Below are positions 43,334-52,514 of a DNA stretch of 64,000 nucleotides, piece by piece. Below the pieces are notes generated by a model. The model had not been told where the DNA came from. It saw only the letters and a program-made list of their open reading frames with translations, and did not search any database. Position 1 is the stretch's first letter. Each line of letters starts with the position of its first letter. This stretch comes from Phycisphaerae bacterium (GTDB lineage: Bacteria; Planctomycetota; Phycisphaerae; Phycisphaerales; SM1A02), in assembly GCA_016795065.1 (NCBI GenBank), contig JAEUIU010000034.1:1-64000 (forward strand), given 5' to 3'. The position numbers were made by a program, and so were the translations under genes.

Positions 43334-45277
43334 TCAGTCCCGTTCGTGGCCCCACCGTTCGAGCCATGCCTGGAACATGAGGACATTCCACGCCTGGTGC
43401 TCCAGCTGCTCGCCCCGAACGACCCCCTCCCAGAGGCGGCGAACGGCATCGACCCGGAAATGGCCTTCCTGCTGCAGCCGCGACGGGTCGAGCAGGGCCT
43501 CGGCCCAAGGCCGCAGCGGTCCTCGTAGCCACTCCTGGAGCGGCACCGAGAAGCCCCGCTTGGGACCCTTGATGAGCGACGGGGGCAGCGACTCGGCCAG
43601 CAGCCGCCGGAGAATCGGCTTGGTCTTGCCCTCGCCGACGAGCATCTCCTCCGGAAGGCCCAGGGTGAACTCGACCAGCCGGTGGTCAAGCAGCGGCTCC
43701 CGGGCCTCGAGCCCGACCGCCATCGTGGCCCGGTCCACCTTGGCCAAGATGTCGTCGGGGAGGTAGCTCACCAGATCGGCCTGCATCATCCGGCGGATGA
43801 GGGGGACGCCGTCGGCAAGCCAGGCGGGATCGGTCAGCGGCACACGGCGCTCACGGGCCTCGACTAACAGTTCGCCCGGATCGGCGACGACTGAGGTGAG
43901 CCGGTGATAGACCGCCCACGCGGAGTGCTCGCGAAGTATCGGGGCGAGCTTGTGGACGCGCTCACCGCCGATTGACTCGAGAAGCGGGGTCAGCGCCTGG
44001 ACCACATTGGCGACGGGCTCGCGGAAGCGCTGCGGCATCCGTCGCATCAACTCCCAGAGTCCGGGCACATGGCGATATCGCTCATAGCCTCCGAAGACCT
44101 CATCGCCGCCATCGCCACTAAGGGCGACGGTCACATGCGAGCGGGCCAATCGGGCGACGAGATGCGTGGCCAACTGCGAGCTGTCGGCGAAGGGCTCATC
44201 CCAGATGTCGGGCATCGACGGGACGAGCCGCAGCGCTTCCTCTGCGCTGAATCCGAGAACGGTGTGTTCGACGCCGAGATGTCGCGCGACCTCGGAAGCA
44301 CGCTCAGCCTCGTTGCGGTCGGCGCCTCCCATCGCGATCGTGAAGGCCCGCACGCGCCCGGGCGCAACTCTGGCCATCGTCGCGACGACGAGGCTCGAGT
44401 CGATGCCTCCCGAAAGAAACGCCCCGACTGGGACATCGGCGATCATCCGCTCCCGGACCGACTGCTCAATCAGGCGGCGGGCTTCATTCGTCGCGTCGCC
44501 GATCGTCCCTCGGAAGGGCGATCGCCGCTCGACCAGTTCCTTCGACGACCAGTATCGCTCGAGCCTGCAGCGACCCCGCCGCATCCGCAGGAGGTGACCG
44601 GGCGGGAGCTTGCGAATGCTCGGGTGAATCGTCCACGGCGCCGGCACGTAGGAATGGCGCACGAAGAGGGCGAGCGCTGAGCGGTCGATGTCGAAGCGCA
44701 TCCCGGGAACCGGTCGAAGGGCCTTCAACTCGCTGGCGAAGGCAAGCGCACGCTGGCCGAGTTCGCCGTCGAACACCGCATCGGGAGGCTCATCCGACGG
44801 CGGTGGGCCCTCGCCGGTGAGGCCGACGTAGAGCGGCTTCACGCCGAGCCGGTCGCGCACCAGCAGGAGCTCGCCCTCGGAGCGATCCCAGATCGCCATG
44901 GCGAACATGCCCACGAGTCGGTCTAACGTGGCGCGCACGCCGTACCGATCGAAGAGTGCAAGCATCACCTCGGTGTCGCTTGTCCCCCGGAGAAGCCCGG
45001 GCGCCACGTCGCGACGAAGGTCGAGGAAGTTGAAGACCTCGCCGTTGAAGACGACCTCGTAGCGACCCTCGGGCGAGCGCATCGGTTGGTGCCCCGTGGC
45101 GCTCAAGTCCTGGACCGCCAAGCGACGGAATGCGAAGCCGAGGTGCGACGCCGGGTCAAAGCTGGTTCCCTCATCCTCGGGGCCGCGATGGACCAGCGCT
45201 AGAGCCATGCTTCGCAGGAGACTCTCCGGCTCGCGGATCGTCCCGTTCGGATCCAGGAATCCGGCGATGCCGCACAT
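43334..45277 (-). CDS. Asparagine synthase (glutamine-hydrolysing) homologue
   Basis: A 647-residue enzyme of the AsnB type. It begins MCGIAGFL, with Cys2 as the class II glutamine amidotransferase nucleophile; the synthetase domain carries the ATP pyrophosphatase loop FLSGGIDSS and later YLPDDILAKVDRATMAVGLEAREPLLDH. In polysaccharide loci such homologues (for example WbpS in Pseudomonas O antigens) amidate uronic acids instead of aspartate; the amino-uronate pathway in this locus makes that plausible here. The ATG lies 2 nt after the TAG of the ligase gene, so the two are coupled. The frame is open upstream but Cys2 fixes the start. Confidence 0.92.
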   Translation of the reverse strand: MCGIAGFLDPNGTIREPESLLRSMALALVHRGPEDEGTSFDPASHLGFAFRRLAVQDLSATGHQPMRSPEGRYEVVFNGEVFNFLDLRRDVAPGLLRGTSDTEVMLALFDRYGVRATLDRLVGMFAMAIWDRSEGELLLVRDRLGVKPLYVGLTGEGPPPSDEPPDAVFDGELGQRALAFASELKALRPVPGMRFDIDRSALALFVRHSYVPAPWTIHPSIRKLPPGHLLRMRRGRCRLERYWSSKELVERRSPFRGTIGDATNEARRLIEQSVRERMIADVPVGAFLSGGIDSSLVVATMARVAPGRVRAFTIAMGGADRNEAERASEVARHLGVEHTVLGFSAEEALRLVPSMPDIWDEPFADSSQLATHLVARLARSHVTVALSGDGGDEVFGGYERYRHVPGLWELMRRMPQRFREPVANVVQALTPLLESIGGERVHKLAPILREHSAWAVYHRLTSVVADPGELLVEARERRVPLTDPAWLADGVPLIRRMMQADLVSYLPDDILAKVDRATMAVGLEAREPLLDHRLVEFTLGLPEEMLVGEGKTKPILRRLLAESLPPSLIKGPKRGFSVPLQEWLRGPLRPWAEALLDPSRLQQEGHFRVDAVRRLWEGVVRGEQLEHQAWNVLMFQAWLERWGHERD

Positions 45278-45279
45278 GG

Positions 45280-46620
45280 CTACGAGGCTCTCCGGCGGCG
45301 ATCGGCCGAATCGCCGATGAGGCCCGGCAGGATCGCGAAGGACGCAGCGACGGCGAATGCGGCGGTCCCACGCGGGCTGATGTGGTTGCCCTCGAAGCCG
45401 GACGAGATGCTCCACACCGCCAGCGAGGCGATGCCGGCCAAGGCCACTGGATCGCGCCGGCTGGCGGCGACGGACCCGGCGACGAGGCTTGCTCCCACGA
45501 TGAGCATGAGGATGCCACCGATCGCGCCCGTCTCGCCGATCGTTTGGAGATAGACCGAGTGCGGATGGGCGAGGATCAGGTCATCCGTCGTGGTGTCGAG
45601 GCGATCGGCAAGGCTGATCGTCTCGCTTCGCGACGTCGCCCACGGTCGCCAGCTTCCGATGCCTGTTCCGATGATCGGCGACTCTCGCCATTGTTCGAGG
45701 GAAAGCTGCCACCAATAGAGGCGGTATGCGGTCGAGCTGCGAGGATCGCCCTTTTGTTCGCTGCGATTCAGTTGGCGCTCGATCCGGTCGACGGCACGCT
45801 TGAGATCGTCGCCGCGCAAGAAGGCCGTGGTTGCGCCAATGACGATGAGGACCGCGCCGGCGGCGAGCCACTGCCGCGCCGAGAGAAGTCCGCTCATCAG
45901 GACCACGATCAGGATGACGCCGCCTCCGGCGACAAGCCCCAAGAGTGAGCCGCGCCCGCCCGCCGTGGTCGCCGCGACAATGAGCGCTCCAGCCGCCGCA
46001 ATGAGGAACCATCGAGCAATCGGCCCGGCGCCGCGCACGAGGGCGATGGCGGTGATCGCGGCGATCGACAGCCAGAGCGTGACGTGACCCGTATGCGATC
46101 CGAAGCCTACGTAGCGATTGAGTCCATCGGCGCCGTGGCGAATAAGGCCGAAGGAACTGAGGGCGACGCCAAGGGCCTGGAAGCACATGCCCGCCACCAG
46201 GCACATCGCAAGACCACGGCGATGGCGGATCACGGGCCAGAGCGCCGGGATCACCAAGAACATGCGGAACCCGCCGCATTGGACGGCACCCTCCGTGCGG
46301 TCAGCGCTCCAGAGGACCGTCGCGAACGTCCACGCAGACCAGGCGGTCAGGCCCAGCCAGCTCCAGGTGGTGACCAGCGTCGGGTAGATGCGCCAGGTGT
46401 TAGGCAGTCGAGCGATGGCGTAGAGGATGAGGAGTGCGGAGCTGATCTCCAGCGTCGATGTCGCCACTCCGCCCAAGGCGCAGAAAAGCCCCGCGAGAAT
46501 CAGGTGCAGCCCGTGTCCGGTCGGGTCGCGACGCTCGGCGGCGCCGACCAATTCGGTCACCGTTCGAGGCTCCCTCGGTGGGGGCCAAAGCCGAATGGTG
46601 GGCATGGGCAGACGGGGCAC
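45280..46620 (-). CDS. O-antigen ligase/polymerase-like membrane protein
   Basis: A 446-residue protein with about ten to twelve membrane helices and a large periplasmic loop between residues 270 and 350 containing the Wzy_C-type motif: RLYWWQLSLEQWRESPIIGTGIG and AHPHSVYLQTIGETG, with the conserved His. Such proteins join O-antigen or exopolysaccharide repeat units to an acceptor or polymerise them. The GTG start at 46620 is preferred because CATAAT lies 7 nt upstream; ATG 46605 is the alternative. It ends 2 nt before the asparagine-synthase start. Confidence 0.88.
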   Translation of the reverse strand: MPRLPMPTIRLWPPPREPRTVTELVGAAERRDPTGHGLHLILAGLFCALGGVATSTLEISSALLILYAIARLPNTWRIYPTLVTTWSWLGLTAWSAWTFATVLWSADRTEGAVQCGGFRMFLVIPALWPVIRHRRGLAMCLVAGMCFQALGVALSSFGLIRHGADGLNRYVGFGSHTGHVTLWLSIAAITAIALVRGAGPIARWFLIAAAGALIVAATTAGGRGSLLGLVAGGGVILIVVLMSGLLSARQWLAAGAVLIVIGATTAFLRGDDLKRAVDRIERQLNRSEQKGDPRSSTAYRLYWWQLSLEQWRESPIIGTGIGSWRPWATSRSETISLADRLDTTTDDLILAHPHSVYLQTIGETGAIGGILMLIVGASLVAGSVAASRRDPVALAGIASLAVWSISSGFEGNHISPRGTAAFAVAASFAILPGLIGDSADRRRRAS

Positions 46621-46627
46621 GGCGGGA

Positions 46628-46633
46628 TTATGG
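46628..46633 (-). promoter_or_regulatory. -10-like CATAAT before the ligase gene
   Basis: CATAAT (5 of 6 consensus) lies 7 nt upstream of GTG 46620, giving a leaderless mRNA that starts with GTG. Confidence 0.45.
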
Positions 46634-46679
46634 CAGAGCCAGCACTACAGCGCTACGAATTTCCGGAACACCACACTCG

Positions 46680-47804
46680 CTACTCCAGTAAGCGGATGAC
46701 CGTCTCGTTCACGCGCTTCACGTCGAAACGCCGTTCGGCAAGCGCCCTCGACGCCCGTCCCATCGAAACGAGTCGTTCGGGGTGTTCCGCGAGCCACAGG
46801 CAGGCGCGGGCGAGTGCGTTTGCATCGCGCGGCGCAATGAGCAATCCATTCTCGCCGTCGACAACCGTCGCGCGGCAGCCGGGCACGTCAGTGGTGATGA
46901 CCGCCCGTCCCGTCGCAAGCGCTTCAAGTGTGCTGCGCGGCGTCCCCTCGCGGTACGAGGGAAGGACAAAGGCAGTCGCGCCGGCGAGCTCGGACCGCAC
47001 GTCGTCAAGCCGCCCTGCCCATTCGAGATCGCCGTCGCGCACCCACGAGTCCAATTCCTCGCGACGGATTGCCGCGGGGTTGCCGTCGATCCAGCCGACG
47101 AGCCGGAAGCGGCAGTCCTTCCGCGTTGCCCGCACGATCCGCGCGGCTGCCGCAAACTCGCGAACTCCCTTGTCACCGAGGAGTCTCGAGACCATGAGGA
47201 AGCAGGGCGGGGCCGTCGGAACTGGGCGTTCCGGAAAGGCATGGAGGTCGACGCCACTGCCGCCAATGGTCTCGACCGGCACGCCCTCGGGAAGGAGTCC
47301 GCGCTGGCGAAACTCCTCCCGATCGTCGTCGTTCTGGAAGAGGATCGCCGTCGAGGCAAGGAGGGCGCTTCGGTAGAGTCGGCACGCTACGCGGCGCAGG
47401 AGCCGAGCCTTCATGGACTCGTCGATGAAGGCGTACCCGAGTCCGGTGATCATCGAAACGCGACGCGGCACGTTGGCGTCGCGGGCCAGTCGCGGCAGGT
47501 GAAACACCGGCTTGGGATTGCTGGCCAGGACAGCGTCGGGGCGGCGATCCTGAATCAGCTCGCGCCAGTGGGCGATAGCTCGCCGTTCGCGAAACGGATT
47601 GAGGCTGGTTCGGGCGAGCGGCGAGTAGACAAGTTCGGCGCCGAGCGATTCGACCGCGGCGCGGAGGGCCGTGGTGTCCGCCCACTCCGGTGCCGGCGTC
47701 GAGACAACCACCTGATGACCCCGCTGCACGAGGTCGCGAATGAGCGGCCCGCGGAAGCTCAGCAGCGTGTCACCGATGCCGTTGACCACCAGGATCCTGC
47801 TCAC
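46680..47804 (-). CDS. Glycosyltransferase family 4
   Basis: A 374-residue retaining GT-B enzyme. The N-terminal ILVVNGIGDTLLSFRGPLIRD resembles PglA/WbpH-type GT4 enzymes. The C-terminal donor-binding domain starts CFLMVSRLLGDKGVREFAAAA and carries the E-x7-E motif in PSYREGTPRSTLEALA. Donor and acceptor are unknown; by neighbourhood it adds one sugar of the repeat unit, on the cytoplasmic face of the membrane. The GTG start at 47804 is supported by GAGG about 8 nt upstream and lies 15 nt after the dehydratase stop. Confidence 0.9.
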   Translation of the reverse strand: MSRILVVNGIGDTLLSFRGPLIRDLVQRGHQVVVSTPAPEWADTTALRAAVESLGAELVYSPLARTSLNPFRERRAIAHWRELIQDRRPDAVLASNPKPVFHLPRLARDANVPRRVSMITGLGYAFIDESMKARLLRRVACRLYRSALLASTAILFQNDDDREEFRQRGLLPEGVPVETIGGSGVDLHAFPERPVPTAPPCFLMVSRLLGDKGVREFAAAARIVRATRKDCRFRLVGWIDGNPAAIRREELDSWVRDGDLEWAGRLDDVRSELAGATAFVLPSYREGTPRSTLEALATGRAVITTDVPGCRATVVDGENGLLIAPRDANALARACLWLAEHPERLVSMGRASRALAERRFDVKRVNETVIRLLE

Positions 47805-47819
47805 GCGGCGGTCACCTCG

Positions 47820-49769
47820 TCAGGACGTTCGGGCTGGCTGCTCGCCATGGGGACTGCGCCCTTGGAGAAGGGACCTATTCGCCAAGGCAATCTCGTCGTG
47901 CTCGCCATCCTCGGGACGGTACTCGGGCACAGCTCTTCCTAACAGTTCGCGCACCGCATCGGTATCGCCATGGGCGCAGGCCTCGGCCATCGGAGAGAGG
48001 ATCGCGACCAGTTCGCCCCAGGACATCTCCGGCTCGCAGGCTCGGTAGATCGAGCGGTGTGATGTCGGATCCGAGGTGGCGCCGATGAGGAGTTCCTCAA
48101 GGAGCTTTTCGCCCGGGCGGAGGCCGGTGAACTTGATCTCGATGCCGTCGGCGGACTCGGGGGACCGGTAGGCCTTGCCGGCGAGCCGGATCATGCGCTT
48201 GGCCAGATCCATGATTCGGACCGGCTCGCCCATGTCCAGAAGATAGACCTCGCCGCCTTGGGCCATGCCCGCGACCTGCATCACCAGTTGGGCGGCCTCG
48301 GGGATCGTCATGAAGTAGCGGATGACTTCCGGATGCGTCACCGTGACCGGTCCGCCTCGGGCGATCTGCTTGCGGAAGATGGGCACGACCGAGCCGGAGG
48401 AGCCGAGCACGTTGCCGAAGCGCACCATGGTGAAGACGGTTCGGCTGCCGCGGCGGGCCAGGGCCTGAAGCACCAGCTCGGCGAGACGCTTGCTGGCTCC
48501 CATCACGTTCGTCGGTCGCACAGCCTTGTCGGTGGAGATGAGGACGAATCGGCGGACGCCTGCGGCTTCGGCGGCCTCGGCGGCCGATCGGGTGCCTAAC
48601 GCGTTGTTCGCGATGCCCTCGGTCACGTTGCGCTCGACCAGCGGCACATGCTTGAAGGCGGCGGCGTGAAAGACCGTTTCGATCGCAAAGGCTCGACAGG
48701 TCTGCTCGACGCGCTCGCGGTCGAGGACATCACCGAGAATCGAGACAATCTCACTGTTGCGCTCGGTGGTGGCAGATCGCAGCTCCTGATCGATCGTGAA
48801 CAGAGCGTGCTCGCTTCGCTCGAAGAGAACGACGCGGCGGGCTCCGTGCGCAACGCACTGGCGGGCGAGTTCGCTGCCGATCGAACCGCCGGCGCCGGTG
48901 ATGAGGACGTTGTGTCCCGCGACCGCCTGGCCGAGCAGTTCGCGGTCGGGTGTCACCGCCTCGCGGCCGAGAAGATCCTCGACGGCGATCTCGCGAAGGT
49001 CGTCATAGGAGGCGCGTTCGGAGAGGAGCTCCTGCAACGGCGGCACCGACCGCACCGCCACGGGAATCTCCAGCAGGCGCTCGAGGATCGCCCGCCGCCG
49101 CTGGGGCGAGAGGGACGGGATTGCGAGGAGCACCAGCCGCACGCCTCGCTTCTGGAGGAGCGACGAAAGGGCGGAAGGAGCGAGGACAGGTACGCCGCTG
49201 ATGCGGGTGTGTTGCCGCTTCGGATTGTCGTCGACAATCGCGATCGGTCGGTAGCGGCCCATCGATCCCAGCGCCGTCAGCAGCCGGGCGCCAGCGACTC
49301 CGGCCCCGTAAATCACCACCGGTTCACTCGTCTCCCCATGAACGCGGGCCAAGAGCGATCGGATTGACCAGCGAAGGCCGCCGATGGCGGCGGTGGCGAC
49401 GAGGAAATAAAGGACCGGGAGCGAACGCGGGGCACTCGGGTCGCCGGACCAGTACATCGCAAGGGCCAGGATCAGGCTGGAGATCGCCGTGCCCCGCACC
49501 ACCAGCTTGAGCAGGCCCGGCGTGCTGTGTCGGGTGACTTCGCGATAGAGCCCGAGGAGCCAGAGGACAGGCACCCCGCCGACGATTGCGACTGCGGTGA
49601 GCCACCAGAGTCGAACGAGTTCATCCGGAAGCGGCTCGCCCAACCGAAGCGCAAGCCCAAGTCCTAGGGCAAGAGCGAGGAGGATCGAGTCGAGCATCAC
49701 CAGAATCGCCTGCTTCATGGGCCGCGAGAGGGCGGCTAGGCGGCGAAGCTGGCGAACCGGCAGATGCAT
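47820..49769 (-). CDS. Membrane UDP-N-acetylglucosamine 4,6-dehydratase (WbpM/PglF type)
   Basis: A 649-residue protein: four N-terminal membrane helices, a first Rossmann domain (VVIYGAGVAGARLLTALG) and a second, catalytic SDR domain (GHNVLITGAGGSIGSELARQ). Family hallmarks include VFHAAAFKHVPLVERN, ISTDKAVRPTNVMGASKR (Met replaces the SDR Tyr; Lys is kept, as in the SMK triad of this family) and MVRFGNVLGSSGSVVP. It converts a UDP-HexNAc, usually UDP-GlcNAc, to its 4-keto-6-deoxy form. Start 49769 is chosen because TACCAT lies 7 nt upstream; the frame is open to 49886. First gene of the minus-strand block. Confidence 0.92.
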   Translation of the reverse strand: MHLPVRQLRRLAALSRPMKQAILVMLDSILLALALGLGLALRLGEPLPDELVRLWWLTAVAIVGGVPVLWLLGLYREVTRHSTPGLLKLVVRGTAISSLILALAMYWSGDPSAPRSLPVLYFLVATAAIGGLRWSIRSLLARVHGETSEPVVIYGAGVAGARLLTALGSMGRYRPIAIVDDNPKRQHTRISGVPVLAPSALSSLLQKRGVRLVLLAIPSLSPQRRRAILERLLEIPVAVRSVPPLQELLSERASYDDLREIAVEDLLGREAVTPDRELLGQAVAGHNVLITGAGGSIGSELARQCVAHGARRVVLFERSEHALFTIDQELRSATTERNSEIVSILGDVLDRERVEQTCRAFAIETVFHAAAFKHVPLVERNVTEGIANNALGTRSAAEAAEAAGVRRFVLISTDKAVRPTNVMGASKRLAELVLQALARRGSRTVFTMVRFGNVLGSSGSVVPIFRKQIARGGPVTVTHPEVIRYFMTIPEAAQLVMQVAGMAQGGEVYLLDMGEPVRIMDLAKRMIRLAGKAYRSPESADGIEIKFTGLRPGEKLLEELLIGATSDPTSHRSIYRACEPEMSWGELVAILSPMAEACAHGDTDAVRELLGRAVPEYRPEDGEHDEIALANRSLLQGRSPHGEQPARTS

Positions 49770-49776
49770 TCGGCGG

Positions 49777-49782
49777 ATGGTA
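49777..49782 (-). promoter_or_regulatory. -10-like TACCAT before the dehydratase gene
   Basis: TACCAT lies 7 nt before ATG 49769 on the minus strand. The 93-nt divergent gap to the GT gene at 49863 also holds that gene's promoter. Confidence 0.5.
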
Positions 49783-49862
49783 TCAGCGAAGCCGGAAACA
49801 CTGCGGCGGAAGCCCAAATCTGCGACCATGACTTTTGCCACGGGCTGAGAGGTCGGCCGTTC

Positions 49863-51149
49863 ATGCGCATCGTCCTGGTCAATCATTACGCCGGTTCACC
49901 GAGATACGGGATGGAGTTCCGCCCGTACTACCTCGCTCGCGCCTGGCGCGCGGCGGGTCACGAGCCGATCATCGTGGCCGCCAGTCATTCCCACCTTCGC
50001 AATGAGAATCCCTTGGTGGCAGGGGCGCGTTCGGTCGAGATGATTGATGGCGTTGAATATCGATGGTTACGAACGCCGCCGTACCGAGGCAACGGCGTCG
50101 GGCGCATGATCAACATGGTGACGTTCCTCGCCCGGCTGCGCCGAGAGCTGAGGCGTATCGGACGTGAGGGCCCGGTCGACGCGGTCATCGCATCGAGCAC
50201 CTATCCGCTGGACTATGGGCCCTGCGAGCGATGCGCTCAGGCGACGGGTGCGGCACTCCTCTTTGAGGTGCACGATCTCTGGCCGTTGAGTCCGATGGAA
50301 CTCGGCGGCTATCGGGCGGGACATCCCTATATTCGATTGCTTCAGCGGGCCGAGGATCGCTATTGCCGCACCGCCGATCGGGTGGTTTCGATTCTTCCGA
50401 AAACGCTGACCCATCTCGTGGGGCGAGGCCTTGATCCCCATCGCTTCCGTCACTTGCCCAACGGCGTCGACGGCGACGCGGCGATGCCGGAGTCGGCGTC
50501 GATCCCCGCGGAGCTGGCGGCGTGGCTGGGACGCGAGCGGGCCGCCGGCCGATTTTGCGTCGGCTACGCAGGAGCGATCTCCAGCGCCTACGCCCTCGGC
50601 ACGCTCATCGAGGCGGCAGCGGCTTTGGAGGCCGAAGGCTTTTCCTTTCTCCTGCTGGGCTCCGGCCGCTCTCAGGATGAGCTGCAGGCTGACGTCGCCC
50701 GTCGGGGCCTCGCTCATGTTCATTTCGCAGGTCGCCATCCGCGCGAAGCGGCGCTGGCGACGCTTGCCGCCGTCGACGCGATTTGGGTCGGGCTCCGCAA
50801 TGAGCCGCTCTTCCGCTTCGGCATCGGCATGAACAAGATCTTCGATGCGATGCTCGCTGGCCGGCCGGTCGTGGGCTCGTACACCGCGGGGAACGACCCG
50901 ATCGGCGACGCCGACTGTGGGATCACGGTACCTGCGGAGAACACCGAGGCCCTGGTCGGCGCGCTAAGCCGCATGAGGAGTTTCGCTCCCGCGGACCGGG
51001 AACGATTGGGACGAAACGGGCGTGCGTTCGTTCTCCGCGAGCACGACTACTCGGCCATCGCGGCCCGCTTCGTCGAGACGATTCGCGAGGCGAAGGCCGA
51101 TCCGAATCCCAACCGACCGGTCGGTCGGCGAGGAAGCCGGCATGGCTGA
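49863..51149 (+). CDS. Glycosyltransferase family 4 (WbpU/WcaL-like)
   Basis: A 428-residue GT-B enzyme. It opens MRIVLVNHYAGSPRYGMEFRPYYLA, a start typical of WbuB/WbpU-like GT4 enzymes that add a deoxy-HexNAc. The middle has ALLFEVHDLWPLSPMELGG. The C-terminal donor domain has FCVGYAGAISSAYALGTLIEAA, and later FRFGIGMNKIFDAMLAGRPVVGS in place of a plain E-x7-E. The frame upstream of 49863 is open but overlaps the divergent gene. It is the first gene of the plus-strand block; its 3' end overlaps the methyltransferase gene by 8 nt. Confidence 0.9.
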   Translation: MRIVLVNHYAGSPRYGMEFRPYYLARAWRAAGHEPIIVAASHSHLRNENPLVAGARSVEMIDGVEYRWLRTPPYRGNGVGRMINMVTFLARLRRELRRIGREGPVDAVIASSTYPLDYGPCERCAQATGAALLFEVHDLWPLSPMELGGYRAGHPYIRLLQRAEDRYCRTADRVVSILPKTLTHLVGRGLDPHRFRHLPNGVDGDAAMPESASIPAELAAWLGRERAAGRFCVGYAGAISSAYALGTLIEAAAALEAEGFSFLLLGSGRSQDELQADVARRGLAHVHFAGRHPREAALATLAAVDAIWVGLRNEPLFRFGIGMNKIFDAMLAGRPVVGSYTAGNDPIGDADCGITVPAENTEALVGALSRMRSFAPADRERLGRNGRAFVLREHDYSAIAARFVETIREAKADPNPNRPVGRRGSRHG

Positions 51150-51834
51150 GGAATCACCCGAACTGGAGCGCATCGCGGAGCGGTATCGCCGGCGATCCGA
51201 CCGTCCGTCGGGAACCGCCTTCGCCCGTTGCGCGATTGCCGAGCGGGAGGCGATCTACCGGGAGCTTCTCGTCGGACATTCCGGCGGCAATCTTGGGTCG
51301 CTGCGGCTGCTTGAGATCGGTTGCGGCGGCGGCGGCGAACTGGCTCGTTTCCTTCGCCTCGGATTGCGCCCCGAGCTTCTGGTCGGCAACGAGCTTCTCC
51401 CCGAGCGCCTCGCCGTGGCGCGGGCGGCGCTCCCGGCGTCGCTGCGGCTCCTTCCCGGCGACGCCTCGATGATCGACCTACCTAACGATTCGTTCGATGT
51501 GGTCTTCCAGAGCACGGTCTTCACGAGCATCCTCGACGATGCCCTGGCCGAGCGGTTGGCCCGCCGGATGTGGGAACTGGTCCGGCCGGGCGGGGCGATC
51601 CTCTGGTACGACTTCACTGTGAACAACCCCCGAAACCCCGACGTGCGCGGCGTGCCGGGCGATCGCGTCGCCGAGCTCTTCCCGCACGGCGCGATGCGCT
51701 CCTGGCGCGTGACGCTCGCGCCGCCGCTCGGGCGGGCGGTCGCACCCCTCGGCAGCTGGGCGTATCGTGCCCTCGCGTCGCTTCCGTTCCTGCGAACCCA
51801 TCTCATCGCCTGGATCGTGAAACCGACGCCCTGA
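51142..51834 (+). CDS. Class I SAM-dependent methyltransferase
   Basis: A 230-residue enzyme. Motif I is LRLLEIGCGGGGELARFLR, motif II-like LLPGDASMIDLPNDSFDVVFQS, and WELVRPGGAILWYDFTVNNPRNPDV is the usual post-II region. The target is unknown; within a polysaccharide locus it may cap or decorate a sugar. The ATG lies inside the end of the GT gene (8-nt overlap), with GAGGAAG-type ribosome binding site upstream, so translation is coupled. The last 60 residues are hydrophobic/basic and could rest on the membrane. Confidence 0.88.
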   Translation: MAEESPELERIAERYRRRSDRPSGTAFARCAIAEREAIYRELLVGHSGGNLGSLRLLEIGCGGGGELARFLRLGLRPELLVGNELLPERLAVARAALPASLRLLPGDASMIDLPNDSFDVVFQSTVFTSILDDALAERLARRMWELVRPGGAILWYDFTVNNPRNPDVRGVPGDRVAELFPHGAMRSWRVTLAPPLGRAVAPLGSWAYRALASLPFLRTHLIAWIVKPTP

Positions 51835-51843
51835 CGGCACCCG

Positions 51844-52449
51844 ATGCGCCAGCGCTTCTTCGATCTTCTCTGCGCGATCCCGATGACGCTCATCGCCCTG
51901 TTGCCGATGGGCCTGATCGCCATGGCTATCGTCCTGACCGACGGCCTGCCGGTGCTCTTCCGCCAGACACGTGTCGGCCGCCACGGGCGGGAGTTCACGC
52001 TCCTCAAGTTCCGTTCGATGCGCGGCGCGCCCAAGGGTGCGAGCGGCGGGTTCGAACCGGGCCAGACCAGCCGGGTGACCGGCGTGGGTCGACTCCTGCG
52101 GCGCACGAAGCTCGATGAGCTTCCGCAGCTCTTCAACGTCCTGCGCGGCGACATGAGCGTCGTCGGTCCGCGCCCGGAGGTGCCGCGGTGGACCTCCGTG
52201 CACGGGGAGATGTGGAAGGTCGTCCTCTCGGTACGTCCCGGGCTGACCGATCCGGCGTCGCTGGCCTTCTCCGACGAGGAGTCGATACTTGCAGCGGCGG
52301 AGGATCCCGAGGCGGCCTATCGCGACGAGGTGCTTCCGCGCAAGCTGCGACTGGCGATGGAGTACGCTCGCACGCGAACCGTCGCGGGCGATGTTGGGAT
52401 CATCGTTGCGACGGCTGGACTGGTCCTTCGGCGCCTGGCCGGACGCTGA
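51844..52449 (+). CDS. Initiating sugar-phosphate transferase (PglC/WcaJ-like)
   Basis: A 201-residue monotopic phosphoglycosyltransferase. An N-terminal membrane-associated helix (LLCAIPMTLIALLPMGLIAMA) is followed by QTRVGRHGREFTLLKFRSM, RRTKLDELPQLFNVLRGDMS with the catalytic Asp-Glu, and VVGPRPEV. It transfers a sugar-1-phosphate from a UDP-sugar to undecaprenyl phosphate, starting repeat-unit assembly. The short form, without the extra N-terminal helices of WcaJ, is PglC-like; with the 4,6-dehydratase it would accept a UDP-diNAcBac- or FucNAc-type sugar. It lies 9 nt after the methyltransferase gene. Confidence 0.92.
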   Translation: MRQRFFDLLCAIPMTLIALLPMGLIAMAIVLTDGLPVLFRQTRVGRHGREFTLLKFRSMRGAPKGASGGFEPGQTSRVTGVGRLLRRTKLDELPQLFNVLRGDMSVVGPRPEVPRWTSVHGEMWKVVLSVRPGLTDPASLAFSDEESILAAAEDPEAAYRDEVLPRKLRLAMEYARTRTVAGDVGIIVATAGLVLRRLAGR

Positions 52450-52501
52450 AAACCGCGCTTTCCCGGGCCTGTTGATGGGGTTTTCGCCGTCGCCGTTCCT
52501 G

Positions 52502-52507
52502 TACACT
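52502..52507 (+). promoter_or_regulatory. -10-like TACACT before the WbpE-like gene
   Basis: TACACT lies 7 nt before ATG 52515. It would start a separate leaderless transcript for the four-gene amino-uronate pathway. Confidence 0.5.
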
Positions 52508-52514
52508 CCGTCCG

